From Cheiracanthium punctorium (lineage: Eukaryota; Arthropoda; Arachnida; Araneae; Cheiracanthiidae), in the NCBI GenBank assembly GCA_038373885.1, contig JAWZYV010019958.1, positions 496,001 to 560,000 of the forward strand: 64,000 bases of DNA, given 5' to 3'. Shown piece after piece: positions 43,801 through 56,900 of the stretch (positions within the stretch are counted from its first letter, which is position 1; the number at the start of each line of letters is the position of its first letter). Below the pieces are notes generated by a model that saw only the letters and a list, made by a program, of their open reading frames with translations, ran no database searches and had not been told where the DNA came from. The translations under genes were made by a program, and so were the position numbers.

Positions 43801-44920
43801 CATAAAATTTTTCAAGATGTTTAAAACATCTAATGATCTAGCATTTCCAAATTTTCAGAAATTTCCATTGAAAATTGTGTATTCTACAAGATAACTTGAT
43901 TAATTGGGTGAAATACAGTAGAAGACTTAAAATCCGCCGACCCGAAATCCGCAAGGCTCTAAAATCCACACTGTCTGTTCAATGTAAACAATGAAATCTG
44001 CCCTGCCAGCTGCAAGTTCAGAAAACTACAGTATAAACACAAAGTAAAACTAAATAAGCTATTCCCACTTGAAAAAAATTTTTTAGGAGTCTGTGAGCTC
44101 TAATCTTAACATTGATAACTTTCAAATGACTGACAGTGACATAATTGCCACTGAATTATGATCACATGATACAGGAACAAGTGGGGATGATTAAAAAGTT
44201 GATAAATTAACATTTAATGAAGGTTAGGTTGTGAGAAAGAAATATCTAAAATTTGTAGAGAAGCAAAGCTGTGTTACGAACAGAAAATAATGGAAAAAAA
44301 TAAATAAATAAATAAATAAAAACTATAATTAGAACATCCCAAAGTCCTAAACTATTGAATATACATGTTTAAATAAGTTTTATTATAATCTCATAATTTT
44401 GTATATTGCATTAATCCTCTGCATTTTTATATAATGATTCTAATTATAACTAACACGATTTGTTTCCCTTGATCTCTATTGTATTTTTTTTCTATTATTT
44501 TCTGGGGGGGAAATGGAATAAATTTCCTATTATGACCCAAAATCCGCAAAATTCTAAAATCTGCACAAGGTCTGGAACCAAGCTGTGCAGATTTTGGGTC
44601 TTCTACTGGATTTAATAACTTCAGGAGTTTTAATGCAAATTACACGGCTATTTTATTTGCTTATTTATTTATTTTCATGCATATCTGTTTTACATTATTC
44701 CATCAATTTCTTAAAAAATTCTTTACAAATTGTGGTTTTAAAAAATCATTTTGTGAAAAATCAAACCTCTTGATAGCACATGTTTCTGCTATTTGACCAC
44801 ATTGTTTATGAATGTTAAATCAACAACAGCTGACTATACAACTTACAGTCCACTTTTAGTTTCATAAGTATGATTTATTATTCTTTTTTTTTTTATTTGG
44901 GAGGTTTTCTATTTTTGAAG

Positions 44921-44965
<45 letters not shown>

Positions 44966-47900
44966 GATAGATTTTTGACTAAAACACTGAATAACTCCCA
45001 ATGTCTTTCAATTCATTAAAAAAGGAAGCAAGTAAAAAAATGGGAGTAGCAATAAATATACATTTTAAACATATAATAAATTTCATTAATACTGAAGTAA
45101 AAAATTAAAAGCTCATCTTTGTGAGCAAAAACTTACAGAACAAATTTTTTCAGTATCCTTTAAAAGATTTTGCAACATATTAATATCTTTTAGTAGAATT
45201 GCACGAATGAGTAACTTGCTGTGAGCAGATGATGATACATATGGAATGGGTACACTAAATGGGAAGAAAAAAATATCTTATTTATTTTATTTTGTTTATT
45301 TATTTTTTAACAAAATGAGGTTAAAACACTTACAACTGAGCAGCATCATAACAACACATAAATCAAGGCAATATAAATTTATAAAGCTTGTTATATAGCA
45401 GGGTTGTCCAAGAGACAATTTAAAAAATTATTACAAAGCTCGCGGGCCAACAGGATACATTTTTTCTCCCCTGGAAGGAAATTTTTCTTGTTCTGCAGAT
45501 ATGTTCCATTAATGTAATTTTAGGGCTTTTATCAAAAATTCAGGCATGTGTTGAGGGAGAAACATTCAGGAGGTGTAAATAAATCCCTAGCTGTGAGTTC
45601 TGTTTCTTCTTTTTTCTTTTAAGAAAGAAAAAGAAAAAAGGGTAACAAATTCAACACTATGAAATGAGTCATAGAACTATGCATTCAAATTTTCCACTCT
45701 AAATTTGTTACATCATTTCTTTTCTTACCCAAACACAGAATTAATCACAGATTTGGTATTGCTTTTGCTTATATAAAAGGTCAATGTGTGTGCTCCACAT
45801 AACAAAATTCCAAGTAATATTGCTCATTTATTAGAAGGAACCTCAATTGTCTTTTTATTGCAACAGCAATGAAAATGTTGTACAAATACTGTACTGTGTT
45901 GTATAAAAACTTTGAATAATTTGGATTGATAGCTTGCAGCAACTTGCACTATCAAACAGTACAATAAGTTGAAAGACATGTTTTAAAACATTAGGGTTAA
46001 ACATTTGAAGGAACACAGTGTTTGTAAAATGATAATAAATCAAGTTCATCAAAAGCATTCTTCATATCAGAGTCATTTTGGATCTCAACTAATCCCATCT
46101 GCAACATGTCAAATCAGGAGCATCCATAAAATTGTTTCCAAATGGATGTGAAAAAGACTTTTTTTCACTACAGTGAGCTTTGCAATTCCAAAAATTTGTA
46201 TGAATACAGCACTGAATATATCAATCAATACGTAGTATTTTTTAAAGTCCAATTTTTATTTGTTTGCCTATTATTCTGATAAGGAAAAAAGTTTTCTCTA
46301 CTGTTTCTGCAGTTTCTTATTATTATTTTAAAAAAATAAAAATTAAAAAAATAAAATTAAAAAAAACTACAATCCTCTTTTTTAATCTGTTAGGCAGGTT
46401 GGATTGTTGTGCCACAGTAAGTAGGACAAATCTTGTTATATAATGTATCTTTCATTTTATAACTGATCAAAAAAAAAAAAAAAAAAAGAAAAGAAAAAAG
46501 AAAAAACACACAAAAAACATTAAAATGCCCAAGAATATTCATATAGTGAGTTTTCCAAGTGTTTTTTTTACTAGCACATAGGTTGCCCTATTTTGTTAAG
46601 CGTCCTTTTTCTTATTTTCTGCAAGATGCTTGCTTTTCATGTGTCTCATCATATCACCTTTCCCTGCATGTGCAATGCAAAAATCGGCACTATAACTGCA
46701 AAATGCATGATTTATCCTAAGCATGAAAGGCAGACACAAGAGACTTTTATTACATACTCAATTCATTAATGCAGAAAGTTCTGAACACTTCTTCAATATA
46801 TATATATTATTATTGACATTGAACTGACTGACACAAAATACTACCAGATTTCATTTGCATTCCAAGAAATTAAATCTAGATGAACAGCAGTTGCGTGTAG
46901 CAAAAAGTACATTAAAACAACGCACTAATCAGGAAAACCATAGTTAAATTTGATGTCAAAAGAAACTATATTTTAAGAATTGCATTATGTTTTTTTTTAA
47001 AAGTTTCTTATTCAAAAGTACAAGCTATTAGAAACTGGAAGAGGAGCAGAGGAAAGAAAAAAATCCTTAATGAAGCAACTAGTGCTGTTTCTTGAGACTG
47101 CTAATTCCCTGTTATGTTCCTGGTAAATGGGAAATTAGGTATGCCAACTAAGTAAACTAAGTATAGCATAAAGAAGCACAAATTAAAATCATGTATATTT
47201 GCTTAAATGTTGATGATTTTTTTTAACATTTAAGAAGTTATTTTTCTTTTTCTTTTTTTTTTTTTTCCTCCCCAATATTTAACCAGTTTTTTCAACATTT
47301 AAGCAGTTATTTCGTAAGTAATAACTTAAAAAATGTTTACCGAAGTTATCATGTCAGAAAATAAATTTAAAAAGAAATTCTTTAAATGAAAGCAAAATAA
47401 ATGAATAAATCTAAAACCTACATGAATATATATAATTATATTTCCAAACATATCATTAAATATGCACTAAATAAAACATTTACAGTAAAAAATCAATTTT
47501 TAAGTATCCAGCAATTCATACTTCATTTCAAATGTAGGATCTTTTTCAAATACAGTAACTTTAGGGTTGGGATGTAGCCTCTCAGCTATTTTCTTTAATT
47601 TCGTGACAGGTTTTCCACCTTTGTTTGAAACAATAATTCTGCCTCCTATAAAGAGATAAATCACGTAAAAAAATCTAACAAAAGAAACAACACATCAACT
47701 AAAGAATACATACAAGTAAAGAACCAGATCTTATACCTTCTTTCTTTAGTTTGACTTTTACTGTTTCTCTTGCACGCAACTTTACCCTAGCTGCCAATGT
47801 CTTGTTAACTTTCTTTTCACCTAAAATTTAAATTCATAAAAGGCATTTTTTCACTTTTCATTCTGATAATATATAACTAAACACTTTTTTGTCTTACAAC

Positions 47901-50900
47901 AGTTTTGCTCATGAGAATTAAAATGAATATTACTCACAAAGAAAATAATATTCCTAGTCTCAAAACTTTTTGTAATGAGAATAGACAAGTATATATTTTT
48001 TTAAATATCATTTATCATTTTTCCTCAGCAATTTAATTTTTGAATTTTCAAAACAATCACGGTAAAACAGTACAGGAAATTGTACAATAAACAACTTTTT
48101 CTGAAACTTTATAAATCTGTTTCTTTGCTCCTAAATTTGATATTTTAAGTGCCTCTAGCATTTACTATTTTTGTGCTAAATAAATCTAATTTACATTATA
48201 TAAATAAATATGCATTTTAAGGGCAACTTCTGAAAAAATGATCACATTATAAATTGTTACACAATTTTTTAATTCATCAAAATAAGACATTTTAATTAAT
48301 ATAAAATCAACTACTATAAGTAAAATTTTGAAATTTTGCACAATCGCATAAAATTATTTTCTGCATCTATTTCTATTGAAATTTAGCTAGGTCAGTATTC
48401 ATGTTGTTTTTATATTTTAATTTAATAATTTATAATTAATATTTTATTAATTATAAAATATTATTATATTATATATAATTAAAAAACTATATAATAACAG
48501 TAAATTATGTTTGGGCCATTTTGTCCTAATAGTAAAGATAAAAATCAGCTATTATTAAATATGAATTAAAGAATTAAAAATTATTTTAACATAGGGAGGG
48601 AAATTTCAAGTTCTGAACACTTCTTCAATATATATATATATATTATTGACATTGAACTGACTGACACAAATACTACCAGATTCATTTGCATTCCAAGAAA
48701 TTAAATCTAGAGAACAGCAGTTGCGTGTAGCAAAAGTACATTAAAACAACGCACTAATCAGGAAAACCATAGTTAAATTTGATGTCAAAAGAAACTATAT
48801 TTTAAGAATTGCATTATGTTTTTTTAACGCATTAATTTTTAGTTCAACTGTATTGAAAATTAGTATTTCGGGTTAAAATGAGCAAAATTTTTGGAATATG
48901 AAGTGAAATCTAGGTGTTGCTACTGGAAAAAATAAAAATGGAGTACATTTATAAATGAAGATGGTCCCTTTTTGTCTTAATGTAAATTTCATGTATAGCA
49001 AATTAAAGTGCAAGTCATTTGTAAATGATTTGGTATATGTAACTGCTGTCAGCAAAGAAGAGCTAAATAAAAACTAAGTGGACCTTTTATTTTCCTACAG
49101 CAGTACATACATATGCACGTATATCTGACTAGTTTTTGCATGATGTATTAAGTACATATGAAAGTATTTTCATAACTCAAAAATGATTAACCATAAACTG
49201 TTGATATTTTACAATTTAGGGCAGGTAACCCCCTCTCCCTTTTTAGATTTCAATTGAATGGGTAATTTATTTACAGGGTCATCCATCATTCAATATGTTA
49301 AAGTCTGCAAACAGTCATTGCTTGGGCCATGCCTAAATGTGTCTCCTCATCAAAAATACGATTCCAAACTGAACCTGGGATGATAATAATTTTTCTGTTT
49401 AACAATAAAATTTAAATAATTGCTTCAAAAATCTGCATAATTTAATAAATATGAAAAGAAGATCATTTGATGTCTATGTCAGATTTGTTTTTTTAAATAT
49501 TATTTGTGTTCGATACTCTCTTGTAGCTTAAGCAACTAAAAAGGACAAGAATTATAAATAATTAGAATATTACTAGTAGTAGATGTTGTTGTTGTTGTTG
49601 CTGCTGCTGCTGTTGCAGCTCTGGTAGACTTCACAAATGATTCAGGCCTTCGAGGTCGCCCACGATTTTTTATTTGTGCAGTTTTTGTCTTCTGTTGTTC
49701 ATTTTTTAGTTTCTCCTGCTGGAGCCTTATGATTTCTTCTTCCTCCTTTCCCACAATTGATACATCAACTAAATAAAAAATTTTTAAAAAGAGAGAGAGT
49801 ACACTTAGAACTGTATTTGAGATAAATATCCTAAAATGAAACAGATGATTTATCAGCTAAAATTAGCATCTTAGTACATATTGATACTTAAATAGATACT
49901 GAAGGTAATTAATGTTATTGTTTCATATTTGAAAATTAATTTTAACAGTTATCCTCAAGTGGCACTCCATGTTAAATAGAAAAGCTTTGGCAGCTGACAG
50001 TTCGTGTTCATTTTGTTCAGAGATTAGTTTGTTTATTATTTGGTGTTTGCAGCATGTTGGCTGCTCGGATTAGCATTTTGTTGATTTTAATAGCTTAACT
50101 CTATACTAATTGTTAAGTTTTAATATTTAAATAATATTTTTAGAGTTACTGAATTTATATTTCTGTGGAGCTATTGACGAAACAGGGTCCTTTGAACAGC
50201 CTGAGCCTTTTGAATCCTGTATATAAGTTTCATTCAAGATGGCTAAAGGGGACAAGTATGAAAATTGCACTTCTTAATCTTAAACAAGGCTATATCCGGA
50301 GTCAAGTTACAAGATAGAAGAATATTTTAAATAGTGATCCTGTACTTCAAGATAGGGTAGAAATCCAGCACAAATTATCTTCAATGGCTAAATTGTGTGT
50401 TAAATTGGAAGAATTGCATTGTGAATGTTATGAAACACTTACAAATGAGGACCTTCAGCTTTTTGAACTGAACTTAGATTCTTTACAGCAGTGCTCTCCA
50501 ACCTTTTTATCGCCACAAACCAGTTAACATTTGATAATTTAACCTCAGCCCTCTGAGTTGAGAACATTGATTGTTTATATTTCAGATTGATTTGATTTCA
50601 TAATTTTATTTTAATCCTATTTAACCTGCCTTCACAATAAAATACAGTTACACCAAAAAATGAATAAGAAGTGATTTAACAGTTTAAGGCTCTTCCTCAG
50701 ACAGATCGAAAGAAGTTTCCTTTCCATGTTAAGCAATGGGAATTTTATTACTTCGGTTTTCAAGTAATATCTCGGCACTAAATTAATATTTAAAAATTTT
50801 TCTTTCATTGTTGTTTTCTTGAAAGACTTCTCACCTTTTCCATCTTTCAGATTTTAGAAATATTGCTTTGATGTATTTTTTATTTAATATTAAACACAAT

Positions 50901-53900
50901 CATCTATCTACAAAGACACGAATTCTGACAGTCAACTGCGATTTTCTCAGACCAGACTAACTTTTTTGAAATTTGGTAAAGATAGAAAAATTGCAGTGCA
51001 CTTTGCCTTTTCAAATACATAAGCATTTTTTATCTAATCCATAAATTTGATTTTTAGCGATTTATTTACACATTTTTGATGAAAAATTTTCAGATGTTTT
51101 CCACCCCCACTTGCCCACCTGTTGCGTTACCACCCGCAGAGATGAAACGGGGAGAAGGAGGAACTTGATTTACGACTCCTCGCAGAAAAACTCTGTTTAA
51201 AGGCTTGGTTTGTATTGAAAAGGAATAGATTTGTTTCGGATGGATGATGTAAATGGAGGGACAATTTACATTACACAGTACGGAGTACAATTTCCACTTA
51301 TATAATATTTAAAAAGTTTAAATGCACAAACTTTTTTAGGTGAAGCAGCTTCAACCTAAAATTGTAGGAAAGTTTATTTCTCTTTTGTAATTCCATATAT
51401 ATCGAAGTTTCCTTCTGATGTTCGGTAATCAACTAAAGCACTATTCTTTACGCTCATTACCTATATATATATATTTTACTTGTATATAATTTTTCACACA
51501 GCTATATAAAATGCTAAAGAAAAGGACCTTTAGTATATAAGTAAAGGTTAAAAAGAAATATAAGTAAATAGTATTATCCAGTAAGTAAAAACATATTGGA
51601 CTAATTTGTATGTGTGTGTGTGTGTGTGCACGCGCAATCGAATAGGCAAACTCACATCATCTAATCCGAAAGTCACTAGTGACCAGAGTGTTTGACAAAT
51701 TTTAATCGAACTTGGCTATTAATCATCCGCATCTTTTTTTTTTTTTTTTTTTTTTTTCCCCTGTAATTCCAACTTCCAACAATGTCCGCCTTCTTTTCAT
51801 ACTACCCTCTGATTGCAGTTCTACATCTTACGTTTTCGGGTCCCAGATGTATGTTTATACTTATCCGTTACAAAAGCTTCATTAGTAATCAGTCAAATAT
51901 ATTGGCGCCTTTCTTTTCCTTTCTTATTGCATGTTTAAACTTTAGTACGTGAATGCGTCTGTGTGATCCAGAAAAGGTTTTGGAAGACAGAATTATTTTA
52001 TTTCCCCGTGAGACTTGTGCGCCAAAAATTCGCAACATACGTCCTCTAGGAGTGGAATTCGAGGCAATTGCCGCTCCTCCCCTCTCAGTGGGTCGGGTCA
52101 GGGTCAGCTGGATGGGACCCCTTTTTCGTATATTGTCCCTGGACCACAGTATAGCTTTTTGAATAACTCAAAATGAATCCCGATTTAAATATGATGACTG
52201 ATCAAAAATGAAGGAAAAACATTGTTTACGCATCGAAATTTTGAAGTACGGACGCAGCTATAACGGGCATTATTTATTCTGTTGGCTAAAAAGGAGGAAA
52301 AAACAGAATATATTTAAAGAATTGGTTCATATTAACCATTTTTAAAAAATTCTCTGTGGTATTAATACATCCAAAAACATACTACTCACAAAAATATTTC
52401 TAAGCCGATTTGAAATTTCGCAATCAAATGAAGTGTTTAACTAACTCAAAAGTATTAGAATTTGCTTTTAGGATTATATTTAAAATTTTCTGTGCATTTA
52501 AACTTCTTCAATGTTATATCAGTGTAAATTTTACTCCGTGCTGGGCAATGCAAATTGTGCTCATTGATATTTAATTAATTTAATTGGGAGGATATAAAAC
52601 TGAAACGCCCGACACGTGAAGATGCCTCTGATTACAGGATCTTGGCTCACAAGCTGATGAGCTGATTTCAGTGCACGATATTGATTTGGACGATATTGAT
52701 TTCAACATATTGAGGCTTTTTTTTTTTTTTTTTAATATAAATGCTTATTTGCACTTGTTTTCTAGGTGTGGTTGATTACATTCTTAATAACTAAAGCAGC
52801 CTTTTATTAATGAATATGTCATTTTATCTCTCACCCCCTTTATTGAATTGTCCCAAAAAAGCGACATAATTTTACATATATTTAAATACTATTAGTTCGC
52901 AACAACTTTAATCCATTGTTACAATATTTCGTAAGGTGTAGATATGCATCCCATGTATTTTTCTATAAATAGGTTACAATCATAAAAATTTCAACATAGG
53001 GTTACCAGGCGAAAAGCACGAAAGGTGAGAGATAAAATGACATAGTTAATTAATATCGTTTTAATATGGCAATAATGAAACTAAAAAATTAGGGGGGGTC
53101 ATAGGGGTCCCCCTGACGAGGCTCGAACAGCCGAGTTATATATATATATATATAACTAACAAGTAAAACACAAAACATACTACAAATAAGACATATCTCG
53201 CATAAGAATATAACAGCTATTAGCAAGAATTAGAAACCAGATTTTGAAGCCAAATAAAGTGCAAGAATTATTGTGATAATATAATGGAACGGAAATTATA
53301 ACCACTGTCACCATCGTCAGGGGCCACAAACAGTGGATTATAATTTACAGCAAACCAAATAGTAGGGTTTCGGTTGTGTGGCATATCAGAAGAGATATTA
53401 ACTCCACACATCTGGGCCCTACCCTACTATATAAAGGAAAGAAGAAATCAAAAAGATAACAAAAATTAGAAATATAATTTTACATACCAGACCTTGAGCA
53501 CAATATATATATATGTATATATATTATATATATATATAGATATATATATACACAGTGGAACTTGCCTTATGTGACCACCCTCGGAATCAACAAAATTGAT
53601 CATCTTATAAAGTGGTCAACTTACAAAGGTTGCAATGTGCGGTGATTAGAAAGGGAAAATTTACAAAAGTGGTCAGTATAGACTTGTGGTCTCTTTACGA
53701 AGGTGGTCACTTTAGGAGGTTCCACTGTGTATATGTAATGCGAGGTATATCTTATTTGCAGTACATATTGTGTTTTACTTATTAGTTATATATATATATA
53801 GATAGATAGATAGGAAACTCGGCTGTTTGAGCCTCGTCAGGGGAAGACCCCCCCCCCCCCGAACCACCTAATTTTTTGTTTCATTATTGCCATATCAAAA

Positions 53901-56900
53901 CGATATTAATTGAATATGTCATTTTATCTCTCATCTTTCGTGTATTTCGCCTGGTTCAAGTTAACCATTTGCTCCCCATTTGTGGAACAAATTAGAAATG
54001 TTGAAAATAACTCTTGAACAACAATCAGGGAATTTAGATCTGAACACAATGATAAAACACATCTGAAAAAACTTTGTATGAACTTTTTTGCACATGAAAT
54101 CAAATGCAACAAATGGAGTTTATTTCCAGATAGTTCAATTATTTTGCACATCTGGGGCTGCAAGTATCAGCACATTAAATGTTTTGTAAGTAGTTTATGC
54201 GAATTTTATTAAAATTTCAAACCTTCATATTTTTTCCTGCGAATTTTCTGTTTTTATTTGCGAAAATTCCGTACCGCTAATTATAATTCAAAAATTCTTA
54301 AAAAGATATAAATCTAACAAGTTTTTTGTCCATTTTTTGTGGTATTATTCTTGAAAAGATGGTTAGATTCTGAAACTTTCAATACTTTTGACCAGTAGTG
54401 TACATATATAGTCTGGATTCTATCTGTTCTGGATATATTTTTTTCCAGAAAACACACAGTTTGCAAAATTTCGAAATCGGTATCAGCCGAGGTCAGAAAA
54501 GTTGTCACTTGGGTTGGATAATAACCCTGTAATTTATTTCGAAGTTCGACAATGTCTTCCGGTGGCGCCAACGCCTTTAAATTTGGGAATTAGGGCCACA
54601 ATAAACATTTTCTTCCCGATAACACAATTTTTCCGAATTTTGAAATCGATATCAGACGAGTGCGGAAACTTCTTTATATGATACACTCTAAAAATAAGAA
54701 GCATTTTTACCGCAGAACTATTAAAGATTTCCAAAATCCGGTAAATTTTATTTTTGGAAATGCTTTCGCTAAAATACCCGATTTTAAATGAGCCAGTGCC
54801 ATCTGAAGATATTGTCCGTTTTTTTATTTTTAGGAGGGGAGGGGTTGAGCAGTTACTTACTAACCCAGGAACAACTTTCCAGCATTCGGCTGATACAGAT
54901 TTCAAAAATCCGGAGAGGAAAAAAAGGCCCCTTTTAATAGTTTTATAATGTAACATAGTCGTTATATGCTAATCGATGAGGAAAGGAGCGTAGCCAGAAT
55001 TTTTTTTCGGGGAGGGGGGGTTGTATGAGATATAATTTTGTATTGATAAACTTAATTTCTTTTCAAAAAAAAAAAAAAAAGAACACGGTTATTAGCCAAC
55101 CCAAGAAAAAACTTTCCGTACTCTGCTGATATCGATTTTGAAAATTCGCAAAAATTGTGTTTTCGAGGGAAAAAAATTCCTATTTCGCCCCAAATTGCCA
55201 CTTTTTAAAGTTATTATATATATATTAAAGATCAGAAAACAAAGTCAAGGACTAGGAAGTAGGTAAATTTGTATTATACACGAAAATATTTTACACAATC
55301 AATCGTGTAAACTATTATGCATATTTTAATTTGTCGCAACTGCATACTTTTAATGAAAGTGTTTTTCAACGCCCAGATTTAAGCAATTACGTATATAAGG
55401 AAGTTTAAAAAAAAATGTATTATTTTTATGTCACTTTTTCATCATATTAACCAAACTAGAAATCAAAGCCCGTTGTGGAGGCAAATACAACGGGCGCTTG
55501 AAAAAACATTCGACGAAAATGTCTACACTGAATACATTTAGTCTTCGTCTACCTAAAATAAATAACTTCCTATTCAATTTTTATTATACACCCAAATCGA
55601 ATTTCATCCTCTTCTGGAAACGCGCGGAAACTTATGGCATTCAAAAGATTTCGTTTTGTGTTCACAGTCATTCTCATATCCATGCAGACGATTTATTTGT
55701 GAAAAAATAAATAAATAAACTATGTAATCTAGAAAAACAATTTTAAAGGAATGAATCACAATTTTCCCTTCAAAGGCAGATAGATAACCGTGACGTGAAT
55801 ATGACAATTTTTTTACACTTTGAAAGTCTAATTTTTTCACTCAAATTATTCGCTTTTTTGAATCTCTGAAATAAAATGGAGCTGAAAATGGCAAAAAATC
55901 TCTTAAAAAAAATTAGGGAACCGGTGGGTTTTCAGATTTTCAAAGTAACAGAGATTGTTTTTATATTTTTATACATAGTTATGAAAAATTTCAAGCGGAT
56001 CGTATGAATGGTGTGGGTGTTATTAGGCTTTTTCTGGTTTTTAATCATTTTGGAGTAATGGAGGTAAAATATTTACATCGAAGTGGTTTGCCTGGAATCT
56101 TTACAAATTGAGTCAGCCAGTCAGGGTTCAGCGTAACTATATAGTAGAATAATTACGATGTAAAATTTCTCATATTCGCGCTTCGATATTTCTTTTAAAA
56201 TGTTAATTTTTATAACAACACTTTACAAATTGCAGTCTCCTTTGCAAATTAAATAAAATTTTTATTATACTTGTAATTTATCATTGAGTATCCTGCAATT
56301 TAAATCTGTTCGAACCAGTGGCGCACCTAGGATTTTAGTTTAGGGGGGGGGGGGGGGCTGGGCTACATAATATTGCTGAACTCAGTCATAGTGATCTCGG
56401 TTAGTTACAACTCTCTTATAACGTCAAAATATTCGGTATTACTTGACGGTCCCATAGAAGATAAGCAATGTAACTCATTATAGAGTCATAAATAATTATC
56501 TGATCTTTTGATCAACGTTGTAACCGTGTGTAAGAGTGTTTCAACTAACTGTGAGCATTTATTTAAAAACTTTATTGGTTAGAAATAATTTGAGGACAGT
56601 TAAAAAAAGAAAGAAAGAACTAAAAAAAATTATTTCATTAGCGACAGTTTTCATTTTTTAACGCTTTTCACTTCTAACTTTCTACCTTTAGGGGGGGCTT
56701 CAGCCCCCATAGCCCCCTCCGTAGTTGCGCCTATGGTTCGAACAAATACACTCAACTGAAAATAAATTTTGCTCAGGCAGCGGGGGCATGTAGACGGAGG
56801 TCACAGGTCAAAATCTCCCAACCCGCCAACGGGTCATAAATTTCCCATCAGTAACGGACACGCGAGCTATCGCATTTCGCGATAGGAGCTTTTGTGAGGG

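Larger units (their letters stand above)
42033..45136. other. Intron between exons 7 and 8
   Basis: 3.1 kb with a coding-like remnant (42,376-42,640), the end of the CAGGGATGCAGAA family (42,705-42,782), a 693-bp transposon (43,916-44,608), an AAAT run near 44,294-44,320 and an AT run (44,925-44,962). Confidence 0.7.

Noticed and set aside
54314..54956. Minus-strand frames of 85 and 140 codons
   Set aside because: They lie in the inverted-module cluster, and the translated similarity between them is only the repeat read twice; no known protein pattern.
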